Part shown: positions 15,407 to 24,170 of the stretch, piece after piece | Numbering within the stretch: position 1 is the stretch's first letter | Layout: the number at the start of each line of letters is the position of its first letter | From: DASZQY01 sp036511595 | GTDB lineage: Bacteria; Pseudomonadota; Alphaproteobacteria; Rhizobiales; Kaistiaceae | NCBI GenBank assembly: GCA_036511595.1 | Contig: DATCBY010000032.1 | Coordinates: forward strand, 1-31,462 | DNA: 31,462 nt | Direction of reading: 5' to 3' | Notes under the pieces: model-generated | Databases searched by the model: none | The model's input: only the letters and a program-made list of their open reading frames with translations | Told to the model about the DNA's origin: nothing | Position numbers and translations under genes: made by a program

Positions 15407-15910
15407 CTACGGCAGCGCCGCTTCGCGCACGGCCATCCGCTGCGCTGTCAGCGACACGGTGTAGGACATCGGCGTGCCGAGCATCCGGATGCCGATCTCG
15501 CAGGTCCGCCGTCGCCCGCCGCCGCGGCAGTTGCTGACCGACGTGATCGCCGGAAACTGGATGTGACAGGCAAACCCCGGGTAGGCGAACGCCACCGACT
15601 GTTCGTTCGGCGGCAGCGCCTTGTCGATCGGGTCGGCGCGCCCGTTGAGCGAATACGAGCGCACCGTCTGGTCGCGCATGAGGACATGCACGGTCGCCGT
15701 CGCCCAAGCGTAGGTGTCGGCTATCCCGTAGCGGAGATTTTCGAGCGAAACGGAGTTCACGTCCGGCCGCGCCGCGTCGCAGGCGATGAGGCCGCCATAG
15801 CCGCCGGCGATCGCCGGAGCGCCGCCCATGGCCAGAAGGACGACCATTGCGGCAGGCCCGGACTTCAGCCGGCCCGCCACTTTGCGGCTCAGATTGCGAT
15901 CCCCGTCCAT
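15407..15910 (-). CDS. Exported protein of unknown function
   Basis: The product of about 167 aa has a signal peptide (basic start, then GPAAMVVLLAMGGAPAIA) likely cleaved before GGYGG. The mature part contains four cysteines (ACDAA, ACHI, NCRGG, TCEIG), which suggests two disulphides in the periplasm. ATG 15910 is favoured over an upstream GTG at 15928 because a G-rich ribosome binding site (GGGGG, six bases away) precedes it. The gene is convergent with the transporter and separated from the rightward kinase gene by about 180 bp. I recognise no family. Confidence 0.65.
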   Translation of the reverse strand: MDGDRNLSRKVAGRLKSGPAAMVVLLAMGGAPAIAGGYGGLIACDAARPDVNSVSLENLRYGIADTYAWATATVHVLMRDQTVRSYSLNGRADPIDKALPPNEQSVAFAYPGFACHIQFPAITSVSNCRGGGRRRTCEIGIRMLGTPMSYTVSLTAQRMAVREAALP

Positions 15911-16091
15911 GTCAGTCCCCCGCGCCACTGATAGCGGCTCCGACGCACCGACGCGACACCCGATACCAAATCACATTATTCCTATCATACTCAACCGGCC
16001 GCTGCCCCAGCAAGTCTCACCCATGGTCCGTCCTTCCGTTCCGGCGCCGCCCGTTCCATGCGATAAATTCCCCCGATCCGGGGACAACCGC

Positions 16092-16991
16092 ATGGCGGAC
16101 GAATCGCGGGAGGCGTTGGCGGCGGAGCGCATCGCCGCGCTGCCGATCTGGTCGGGCGCCGTGGCCCCGGAGCGCCTCGCCGGCGGCATCACCAACGTCA
16201 ATTTCACCGTTGCCGATGCCGGCGCCCGCTACGTCGTGCGCGTCGGCGACGATGTGCCTGTCCACCAGATCCTGCGTTTCAACGAGGCCGCCGCCAGCCG
16301 CGCCGCCCACGCCGCCGGCATCTCGCCGGAGGTCATCCACAGCCAGCCCGGCATCCTCGTCATCCGCTTTGTCGAAGGCGTCACGCTCGCCGCCGGCGAT
16401 ATCCGCGATCCCGCCCGGCTGGCCCGTATCGTGCCGCTTCTCCGCCGTGTCCATCGCGACATGCCGCGCCATCTTCGCGGTCCGCTGCTTGCCTTCTGGG
16501 TCTTTCACGTCGTCCGCGACTACGCCCATACGCTGACCGAGCGCGGCAGTCGCCATGCTCCGCGCCTGCCCGGCCTGCTCGCGGTCGCGGAAGAACTGGA
16601 AGCCGCCGTCGGCCCGGTTGAGGTCGTCTTCGGTCACAACGATCTGCTCCCCGCCAACTTCATCGACGACGGCGAGCGCATCTGGCTGATCGACTGGGAC
16701 TATGCCGGCTGGAATTCGCCGCTCTTCGACCTCGCCAACCTCGCCTCCAATGCCGAGTTCGACCACGCCGCCGAGGAGCACCTGCTCGCCGAGTATTTCG
16801 GTCGACCACCCGATGCTCGCCTCTGGAAGAGTTACACCGCGATGAAGTGTGCCTCGCTCTTGCGCGAAACCCTGTGGGGCATGGTTTCGGAAATCACCTC
16901 GCAGCTCGCCTTCGACTATGCCGCCTACACCGCCGACTACCTCGCCCGCTTCACCCGCGCCGACGAAGCCCGCAAGGCCGTCGGCGTATGA
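16092..16991 (+). CDS. Choline/ethanolamine kinase-like phosphotransferase
   Basis: This 299-residue protein has the aminoglycoside phosphotransferase/choline kinase fold. GGITNVNFTV forms the nucleotide-binding loop. The Brenner motif is GHNDLLPANFI (H182-N183-D184 with catalytic Asp). The metal-binding motif is IDWDYAG at 200-206, followed by NSPLFDLANLASN, typical of choline kinases. Members phosphorylate choline, ethanolamine or related amino alcohols. ATG 16092 is chosen because the conserved region begins shortly after; an upstream ATG at 16023 would add a proline-rich extension. The stop overlaps the next start (ATGA at 16988-16991), so it is translationally coupled to a covalent-flavin amine dehydrogenase. 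A shared quaternary-amine or sarcosine-like substrate is inferred. Confidence 0.83.
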   Translation: MADESREALAAERIAALPIWSGAVAPERLAGGITNVNFTVADAGARYVVRVGDDVPVHQILRFNEAAASRAAHAAGISPEVIHSQPGILVIRFVEGVTLAAGDIRDPARLARIVPLLRRVHRDMPRHLRGPLLAFWVFHVVRDYAHTLTERGSRHAPRLPGLLAVAEELEAAVGPVEVVFGHNDLLPANFIDDGERIWLIDWDYAGWNSPLFDLANLASNAEFDHAAEEHLLAEYFGRPPDARLWKSYTAMKCASLLRETLWGMVSEITSQLAFDYAAYTADYLARFTRADEARKAVGV

Positions 16992-19429
16992 CTCTCCCCG
17001 CCCATGCTTCGGTCGTGGTCATCGGCGGCGGCATCATCGGCTGCTCGACCGCCTATCATCTCGCCCGCGACCACAAGGCCGACGTGGTGCTGATCGAGCG
17101 CGACCGCCTGACCGGCGGCTCGACCTGGCACGCCGCCGGCCTTGTCGGCCAGTTGCGCTCGTCAGCCTCGATCACGCAGGTGCTGCGCTATTCCGTCGGA
17201 CTGTACGAAAAACTCGAGGCCGAGACCGGGCTTGCCACCGGCTGGCGCCAGACCGGCTGCCTGCGGCTTGCCACCAATGCGGACCGCTGGACCGAATACC
17301 GCCGCCAGGCAACTACGGCGCACTCCTTCGGCCTCGACATGCACCTGCTCTCCGCCGACGAAGCCAGGCAGATGTGGCCGCTCATCGAGACCGACGACCT
17401 CGTCGGCGCCACCTTCATGCCCACCGACGGCCAGGCTTCGCCCTCCGACATCACCCAGTCGCTTGCCCGCGGCGCCCGCACCCACGGCGCCAAACTCCAC
17501 GAGGGCGTCGCCTGCACTGGTTTTGACATCCGGGATGGCCGCGTCGTCGCGGTCCATACCGATCAGGGCTCCATCGCCTGCGAAAAGGTCGTGCTGTGCG
17601 CCGGCCTGTGGTCGCGCCAGATCGGCGCGCTCGCCGGCGTCAGCGTGCCGCTGCAAGCGGTGCAGCATCAGTACGTCATCACCGAGAAGATCGTCGGCAT
17701 CGTTCCCGGAATGGCGACCATCCGCGATCCCGACCGCCGCACCTACTTCAAGGAGGAAGTCGGCGGCCTCGCCTTCGGCGGCTACGAGCCAGATCCGAAG
17801 CCTTGGCTGACCGGCGACGCGCCGGAGAATTTCGAGTTCCAGTTGCTCGACGACGACTGGGATCATTTCGAGCAGCACATGGAGGCGGCGCTCGCTCGCA
17901 TGCCGGCGCTCGCCACCGCAGGCATCAAGCAGATGATCAACGGGCCGGAGTCGTTCACGCCCGACGGTAATTTCATCCTCGGCGAGGCGCCGGAAGTGCG
18001 CAATTTCTTTGTCGGCGCCGGTTTCAATGCCTTCGGCATCGCATCAGGCGGCGGGGCAGGGTGGGTGCTGGCGCAGTGGGTCGTGAGCGGCGAGCAGCCG
18101 ATGGACCTCTGGGTCGTCGATATCCGCCGCTTCTCGGCGCTGCACGCCGACCGAACCTGGACGCGCGACCGCACGCTGGAAGCGTATTGCAAGCACTACG
18201 CGGTCGCTTACCCGCTGGAGGAATACGAGTCAGGCCGTCCGCGCATCGTCTCGCCGCTCTACGAGCGGCTGCAGGCGCGCCGTGCCGTGCTGGGGTCCAA
18301 GCTCGGCTGGGAGCGCGCCAACTGGTTCGCGCCGGCAGGCGTCGAGCCGCGCGACATTTATGCCTTCGGCCGCGGCAACTGGTTCACTACCGTCGGCGAA
18401 GAGCACCGGGCCGCCCGCGAACGCGTTGCGCTCTTCGACCAGTCGTCGTTCGCCAAGTTCGAGATGCGCGGCAAGGATTCGGAAAAGGCGCTGTCGTGGA
18501 TCGCCGCCAACGATGTCGCAAAGCCGCCCGGCCGTCTCACCTACACCCAGCTCCTCAACTCGCGCGCCGGCATCGAGTGCGATCTCACGGTTGCTCGTCT
18601 CGCCGACGATCATTTCTATATCGTCACCGGCACCGGCTTCCGCACGCACGACTTCGCCTGGATCCGGCAGAATATTCCAGCCGGTCTCGACGCGACTCTG
18701 ACCGACGTCACTGAGGCATGGGGAACGCTGTCGCTTATGGGGCCGCGCGCCCGCGACGTGCTTGCCGCCGTCACCGACGCCGATGTGTCGAACGCGGCTT
18801 TCCCTTTCGGCGCAGTTCGCGAAATTTCCGTCGCCGGGTGCCCGGTGCGCGCGCTCCGCGTCACCTACGTCGGCGAGCTCGGCTGGGAGCTTCACATGCC
18901 GATCGGCGATACCGGCGCGGTCTTCGACGCGCTGATCGCCGCCGGCGCGCCGAATGGCCTGGCGCTTGCGGGCTATCGCGCCATCGAGTCTCTCCGCCTG
19001 GAGAAAGGCTACCGCTCCTGGGGGCAGGACATCACGCCCAACGACGACCCCTTCCAGGCCGGCCTCGGCTGGGCGGTGAAGCTGAAGTCCGGCAAGCCGT
19101 TCCTCGGCCGCGCCGCCGCCGAAGCCTGTGCTGCCGGCCCGCTCGCCAAGCGCCTGACGACATTCACCGTCGCCGATCCCGCCGTCATGCTCGTCGGCCG
19201 CGAGACGATCCTGCGCAACGGCGAGCGCGTCGGCTACCTCGCCTCCGGCGGCTGGGGCTACACGGTCGGCGCCAATATCGGCATGGGCTACGTCCGCAAT
19301 TCCGAAGGCGTTACCGACGATTTTCTGAAAACCGGAAGCTACGAGTTGGAAGTCGCCAGCCAGCGCGTGCCGGCAACCTTGCACCTCGGCGTCCTCCATG
19401 ACCGCGAAATGGAGCGCATCAAGGGGTGA
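16988..19429 (+). CDS. Dimethylglycine/sarcosine dehydrogenase-like flavoprotein (DAO + GcvT domains)
   Basis: This 813-residue enzyme would oxidatively demethylate an N-methylated amine and transfer the one-carbon unit to tetrahydrofolate. The N-terminal FAD domain starts with the dinucleotide fold VVVIGGGIIGCSTAYHL (8-24). It holds GGSTWHAAGL with His48 at the position that binds FAD covalently in dimethylglycine dehydrogenase. NAFGIASGGGAGWVLAQWV closes this domain. A linker leads into the GcvT-type folate domain (RVALFDQSSFAKFEM, then SLMGPRARDVL, then YVGELGWELHMP) and a C-terminal barrel (LASGGWGYTVGANIGMGYVR). Length and order fit the family. It forms an operon with the kinase-like gene upstream. 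Confidence 0.88.
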   Translation: MTLPAHASVVVIGGGIIGCSTAYHLARDHKADVVLIERDRLTGGSTWHAAGLVGQLRSSASITQVLRYSVGLYEKLEAETGLATGWRQTGCLRLATNADRWTEYRRQATTAHSFGLDMHLLSADEARQMWPLIETDDLVGATFMPTDGQASPSDITQSLARGARTHGAKLHEGVACTGFDIRDGRVVAVHTDQGSIACEKVVLCAGLWSRQIGALAGVSVPLQAVQHQYVITEKIVGIVPGMATIRDPDRRTYFKEEVGGLAFGGYEPDPKPWLTGDAPENFEFQLLDDDWDHFEQHMEAALARMPALATAGIKQMINGPESFTPDGNFILGEAPEVRNFFVGAGFNAFGIASGGGAGWVLAQWVVSGEQPMDLWVVDIRRFSALHADRTWTRDRTLEAYCKHYAVAYPLEEYESGRPRIVSPLYERLQARRAVLGSKLGWERANWFAPAGVEPRDIYAFGRGNWFTTVGEEHRAARERVALFDQSSFAKFEMRGKDSEKALSWIAANDVAKPPGRLTYTQLLNSRAGIECDLTVARLADDHFYIVTGTGFRTHDFAWIRQNIPAGLDATLTDVTEAWGTLSLMGPRARDVLAAVTDADVSNAAFPFGAVREISVAGCPVRALRVTYVGELGWELHMPIGDTGAVFDALIAAGAPNGLALAGYRAIESLRLEKGYRSWGQDITPNDDPFQAGLGWAVKLKSGKPFLGRAAAEACAAGPLAKRLTTFTVADPAVMLVGRETILRNGERVGYLASGGWGYTVGANIGMGYVRNSEGVTDDFLKTGSYELEVASQRVPATLHLGVLHDREMERIKG

Positions 19430-19693
19430 AGGGCACCGTCGAGGAATTTGTGGTCAGGACCTCGACCGTGATCTGAGCCGCGTGAACGTCCTGTTCTTCG
19501 CCAAAAAACCCGACCTCGACGAGGACAAATCGATCGCCGCGGCCACGAGGAACTGAGGCCGAATATCGGCGTCCACGAAGGCCTGACGAGATACCCTGAA
19601 GCCGTCTCGCCGGGCGGCATGGTCCGCCGCGCCGGTTCCCAAACCGCCTGTTTTTGGCTACCTACCCGGTAGCGAAACGAGGACAGCCCTCCG
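19430..19693. other. Intergenic region with a small hairpin before manC
   Basis: No gene is evident in these 264 bases. A perfect hairpin GCTACC-TACCC-GGTAGC lies at 19657-19673, 20 bases before the GTG start of manC. It lacks a U-tract and so is not an obvious terminator; it could influence manC translation. Confidence 0.35.
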
Positions 19694-21121
19694 GTGATCG
19701 TTCCAGTCATTCTCTGCGGCGGCGCCGGGACGCGCCTGTGGCCGGCCTCGCGCGAGGACGCGCCGAAGCCGTTCCTGCCCATCATCGATGGCACCACCAC
19801 CTTCGCCATGACGCTGGCCCGCGTCGCCGATCGCAGTCGCTTCACGGCGCCGCTGGTCATCGCCGGCGCCGGCCAGCGCCAGCTTGTCGAGTCGGGGCTG
19901 GCCGCCGCGGGCGTCGCCGGAACCGTCCTTCTCGAACCGGATCGCCGCGACACCGCCGCCGCCGTCGCCAGCGCCGCCGCCCAGGTCGTCGCCGCCGACC
20001 CCGACGCGACCATGCTCGTCCTCGCCGCCGACCACGTCATCCGCGACCGCGCCGCCTTTTCCGCGGCCGTCGCCTCGGCGCTCCCGGCTGCCGAGAACGG
20101 CCGCATTGTCGTATTCGGCCTGAAGCCGACGTGGCCCGCAAGCGGCTTCGGCTATATCCATCCCGGTGCTGCGTTGGGCGAGGGCGCTGCCCGCGCCGTT
20201 ACCGCCTTCGTCGAGAAGCCCGACCGTGCCCGCGCCGAGGAATTCGTCGGTGCCGGCTACCTGTGGAACTCCGGCATCTTCCTGACGAAGGCTAGCACCG
20301 TGCTGGCCGAGATGGACAGGCATGCTCCCGCCGTCGCCGCGGCCGCTCGCGCCGCCTTCGCCGCGGCCAGACGCGAGGGCAAGGTGATCTCCCTTGACGG
20401 CAAGGCCTTTGCCGCCGCGCCAAAAACTTCCCTCGACTATGCCGTCATGGAGAAGACCGACCGCGCCGCCGTCGTCGCCGCCGCCTTCGACTGGTCCGAC
20501 ATCGGCACCTGGGCCGCCGTCTGGGACGCCGCCACCAGGGACGCCGCCGGCAATGTCGTCAGCGGCAATGCGGTCGTCGTCGATGCCAGGAACGCCTACG
20601 TCAGCACCGACCGCTACACCGTCGGCGTCGTCGGCATCGACGATGTCGTGGTTGTCGCCGCCGATGGTTCGGTGCTGGTCACCACGCGCAGCCGTTCCGG
20701 CGCGGTCAAGGATCTGGTCGCCGCGATCGGCGCCGGGCCGGAAAAGGCTTTCGGCGATTTCGTTCGCCACTTCCGACCGTGGGGCTACTACCAGTCGCTC
20801 GACCAGGGCGCCGCCCATCAGGTCAAGCGCATCGTCGTCAATCCCGGCGCCCGCCTCTCCCTGCAGAAGCACGCCCATCGCGGCGAGCACTGGACGGTCG
20901 TCGCCGGCATCGCCGACATCACCGTCGGCATGGACATGGCCTCGCTGAAGACGACGCGCGTCGAGGTCAACGGCACCGTCCACATACCGCTGGGCGCCAT
21001 CCACCGCATGGCCAATCCGGGCAGCCGGCCGATGACGCTGATCGAGGTCCAGGTCGGCGACTACCTTGGCGAGGACGACATCGTCCGGCTCGAGGACGAC
21101 TACGGCCGCAAGGACGGCTGA
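19694..21121 (+). CDS. manC: Mannose-1-phosphate guanylyltransferase / mannose-6-phosphate isomerase
   Basis: The enzyme makes GDP-mannose from mannose-1-phosphate and GTP and, through its second domain, interconverts fructose-6-phosphate and mannose-6-phosphate. It is 475 aa, normal for the bifunctional type II class (ManC/AlgA/XanB). The N-terminal nucleotidyltransferase has the pyrophosphorylase signature CGGAGTRLWPASRE (8-21) and FVEKPDRARAEEFV with the sugar-phosphate binding lysine. The C-terminal cupin begins at RPWGYYQSLDQG and has QKHAHRGEHWTVVAG with the zinc-binding histidines. Translation begins at GTG 19694. GDP-mannose feeds cell-surface polysaccharides; the GT4 gene at 3194 is the only glycosyltransferase in the window and is far away. 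Confidence 0.92.
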   Translation: MIVPVILCGGAGTRLWPASREDAPKPFLPIIDGTTTFAMTLARVADRSRFTAPLVIAGAGQRQLVESGLAAAGVAGTVLLEPDRRDTAAAVASAAAQVVAADPDATMLVLAADHVIRDRAAFSAAVASALPAAENGRIVVFGLKPTWPASGFGYIHPGAALGEGAARAVTAFVEKPDRARAEEFVGAGYLWNSGIFLTKASTVLAEMDRHAPAVAAAARAAFAAARREGKVISLDGKAFAAAPKTSLDYAVMEKTDRAAVVAAAFDWSDIGTWAAVWDAATRDAAGNVVSGNAVVVDARNAYVSTDRYTVGVVGIDDVVVVAADGSVLVTTRSRSGAVKDLVAAIGAGPEKAFGDFVRHFRPWGYYQSLDQGAAHQVKRIVVNPGARLSLQKHAHRGEHWTVVAGIADITVGMDMASLKTTRVEVNGTVHIPLGAIHRMANPGSRPMTLIEVQVGDYLGEDDIVRLEDDYGRKDG

Positions 21122-21169
21122 GCGGGGGTTTACTCCGCGTAAACCCTGTTTGCGATTGCCGCCGCCACG

Positions 21170-22681
21170 GTGCATCCCTTTGCCGCCCGGCCGCGTTCTT
21201 GTTGGGGAGGCGCCGGCAAGGGAATCTTGACGAGTTGCGGCGCCTCATCAAGCCCCATACTCCCGAGGCCGCCCCTGACGCCTTCATCATCCTCCGCCGC
21301 GCTTGCCGACGCGAGGCCTCCCGCGCTCACGGAAGAGGCCATTCGTCTCTCGGAGATTCTGAGCGCGCTCGGCCACGCGGTCGATCTGACCGAGGGGGCA
21401 GCCCGAGGGGCACGGCGTCCGCTGCTGCTGGATTGGCACGGCCATCGGGCGCGAGGTCGGCCTCGCCGAGCCCCAGCTGTGGGAGCTCTGCTACGCGCTG
21501 CTGCTCAAGGATGTCGGCTGCTCGTCCAACGCCGCCCGCATAACCGGGCTCTTCAAGACCGACGATCTTGCCTTCAAGCGCGCCGCCAAGACGATGCCGC
21601 CGAACCTGCCCGGCATGCTGCGCTTCGTCGCCGGCCATACCGCCACGGAAGCCGGTATCGGCGAGCGTCTGCGCACGCTGCTTGCGGTTGTTCCGCAGAC
21701 CCCCGCGGTGGCGAGCGCGATCACCGCGACCCGCTGCGAGCGCGGGGCCGAGATTGCTCTCCGGCTGCGCTTCTCCGACCGCGTCGCCGAGGGCGTCCGC
21801 TGCCTCGACGAGCACTGGGACGGCGGTGGCCTTCCCCTCGGCCTCAAGGGCGAGGCGATCCCGATGTATTCGCGCATCGCGCTGCTCGCCCAGGTCGTCG
21901 ATGTGTTCCACTCCGATTTCGGCCGCGCTGCGGCGATCGCCGAGGTCAAGCGGCGCGACGGTACCTGGTTCGATCCGGCGCTGGTCGCTGTGTTCATGGA
22001 GGTACAGACCCAGATCGGCTTCTGGGAAACGCTGATGACGCCCCATCTCGAGCGGATCGTGCTCACGCTTGAGCCCGCCCGCCATGCCAAGCCGCTCGAT
22101 GACGGCTTCCTCGACGACATCGCCGAGGCGTTCGCCGATATCGTCGATTCGAAAAGCCCGTATACCAGTGGCCATTCCTCGCGCGTCGCCGAGCTGACCG
22201 ACCTGATCGCCGCCGAGATGGGAGTGACGCCGCAACGCCGGCGTTGGCTCCGGCGCGGTGCGCTCCTCCACGACATCGGCAAGCTCGGCGTCAGCAACAT
22301 GATCCTCGACAAGCCGGGACCGCTCATCGGCGACGAGCGATCGGCCATGCAGCTGCACGCGCTCTTCACCGAGAAAATTCTGTCGCGCATCGCAGCCTTC
22401 CACGAATTGGCCCGGTCGCCGGCGCCCATCACGAGCGCCTCGACGGGCGCGGCTATCCGCACGGCCTCGCCGGCGACGAGATTGCGATGGAGACGCGGAT
22501 GATGACGACGGCGGATATCTACGACGCGCTGACCGGCAATCGTCCATACCGCGCGGCGCTGACACGCGAAGTGGCGCTGGAAATCGTGGCCGGCGAGGTC
22601 GGCACCGCCATCGACCCTGCCTGCTTCTCGGCGTTGCGCGCCGTCCTCGGCCAGGCGCTAGCGCCGGCCTCATCCGTTTGA
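21170..22681 (+). pseudogene. HD-GYP domain protein (c-di-GMP phosphodiesterase type), two frameshifts
   Basis: Three overlapping frames together make one HD-GYP protein. Frame one gives EEAIRLSEILSALGHAVDLT, then breaks at a G5 run (21394-21398). With one G fewer it continues EGQPEGHGVRCCWIGTAIG then LLLKDVGCSSNAARITGLF, a degenerate first HD repeat. The second HD domain has KSPYTSGHSSRVAELTDLI and LLHDIGKLGVSN. At 22413-22415 one base is missing; past it the frame reads AGAHHERLDGRGYPHGL, the HHE-D-G-GYP signature, and ends at TGA 22681. The active-site residues of a cyclic-di-GMP phosphodiesterase are all encoded. The true start is uncertain; a GTG at 21170 is only the frame limit. It is either recently broken or misread. 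Confidence 0.75.
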
Positions 22682-22782
22682 ATGACGACTGCGGATGGAA
22701 CTGCGGCTAGGAAGTATCCTGCGCTTTCCGTGGTGTAGCGTCTGGCCTGTGCCGGCCGACGCTCCCGAACGATTGGAAAACC

Positions 22783-24032
22783 ATGCGTCAGGGTTCATGG
22801 ATCGCCTTGGCGGTGCTGGGGTACTGGCCGTCGCCGTGCCGCTGCGGGCGCTCGCCGACGCGTACCAGGACTGGTCCTGTCCCAAAGGGAGCTTTCTGGT
22901 CGGGTTCAGCGGCTACCGCGGCGCCTGGATCGACGAACTGGCCCCCCGTTGCGCGAGTTGTGAAAACTGGGCCACCAAGCTGTCGGGATCGTCCCATCCT
23001 GCTCCCGCCGACTGGTTCGGCAAGCCAGCCGAGGCTCGCGCCCGATTTCAACGCGACGAGTTGTGCGCCGGCAACGAAGCGGTGACGGCCGTGCGCTGGG
23101 GCCTGGCGACGCCCGACGATGAAGTCCATCTGCAGAACCTGCAGATCCAGTGCATCAACGTCATCAGCCGCATCGTCAATCAGCAATGGCACACGGAGCT
23201 GGTGTCGGATAACGGTTCGCCCGGCCATGACGACCACTGCGGCGGCGCTGCAACCTTCGCTTACGGGATGAAGATCGGCCTCGACGGCACAAGCCTGACG
23301 CGACTTGGCCTGGATTGCGCGGCGTCCTCGCAAGTCTTCGCCGATGCGGCGGTCGCCAACGGCGAGACCATCGACCCGGCGAGCTTGCCGCCGATGGCGG
23401 TCATCGGACAGGATCGTCCGGATAGCGACATTCCCATTGCGGCCGGCTTCGGCTACGGCATCCTGCAGGTCGCCAATCCCGGGCAATGCTATCAGGCGTG
23501 CGGCAACCAACCCGGCTGCAAGGCGTGGACATACCTTAAACGCGGCGTTCGGGGTTCTGAACCGACCTGCTACCTGAAGTCTATCGTCCCGGCGCCGAAG
23601 TCGGATGCGTGTTGCGTTTCCGGCGTCATGCCGCCGACCGCCGGCCACAGTCCGCTCATCAAGCTTGGCAAGCTCGGCAAGCTCGTTCAGCAGGCTTCGC
23701 CCGACGACACCCAGACGCTGAGCGCCACTTGCACGTCCACCGGCGAGGTCTGCGACAGGCCGGCGGTGGTCGATCTGCAAGGCGAGGTGGCTTCGGTGCA
23801 GGTTTCGGCGCCGGCCAGCCACTGCTCGCCGATCTCCTACCGCCTGACCACGGACAATCGCGGCGATCTCATCGGCGACACCGGCCCGCTGGCGCCGGGC
23901 GCCGGAGCGCCGCCGATGTCCGTTCCCCGGACTACCCGCCAGATCTACATCACCGCCACCGGCATCCCCGGCGGCTGCAACAAGGGAAAGCTCGGCGGCT
24001 GGGCCGTGGTGGTCAAGCTGACGCCGCGCTGA
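22783..24032 (+). CDS. Secreted PAN/Apple-domain protein, frameshift in the signal peptide
   Basis: The bulk of the frame encodes an exported cysteine-rich protein of about 415 aa. A PAN-like domain lies at roughly residues 220-280 (FGYGILQVANPGQCYQACGN then QPGCKAWTYLK, ending in a C-C pair); PAN domains bind protein or carbohydrate. The upstream part has several cysteine pairs (CPKG, CASCENW, CINV, CGGA). The same frame continues upstream of the export signal without a credible start. ATG 22783 in another frame gives MRQGSWIALAVLG. If the G4 run at 22818-22821 had one more G, this would join VLAVAVPLRALADAYQDW into an excellent signal peptide with an A-D-A cleavage site. One base is therefore probably missing. 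Partner and role are unknown. Confidence 0.65.
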
Positions 24033-24170
24033 CCCCTGCGGTTCAGGCGACGCAGCCTGGGGTGAGAAAGTCCCGGCCGCTCCCTATCTTTGGCGTTCCC
24101 GCCCCGATCCGCATGGGCTAGAACGCAGCGCGCCAGCGAAGCCTCGCCGCGCCGGAACCCGATCGTGTCG

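Noticed and set aside
19657..19673. Rho-independent terminator before manC
   Set aside because: The six-base stem is not followed by a run of T on either useful strand.
19658..21175. 505-codon glycine-rich antisense frame opposite manC
   Set aside because: Glycine/aspartate-rich sequence arises from alanine/valine codons of manC; manC itself carries all its motifs.
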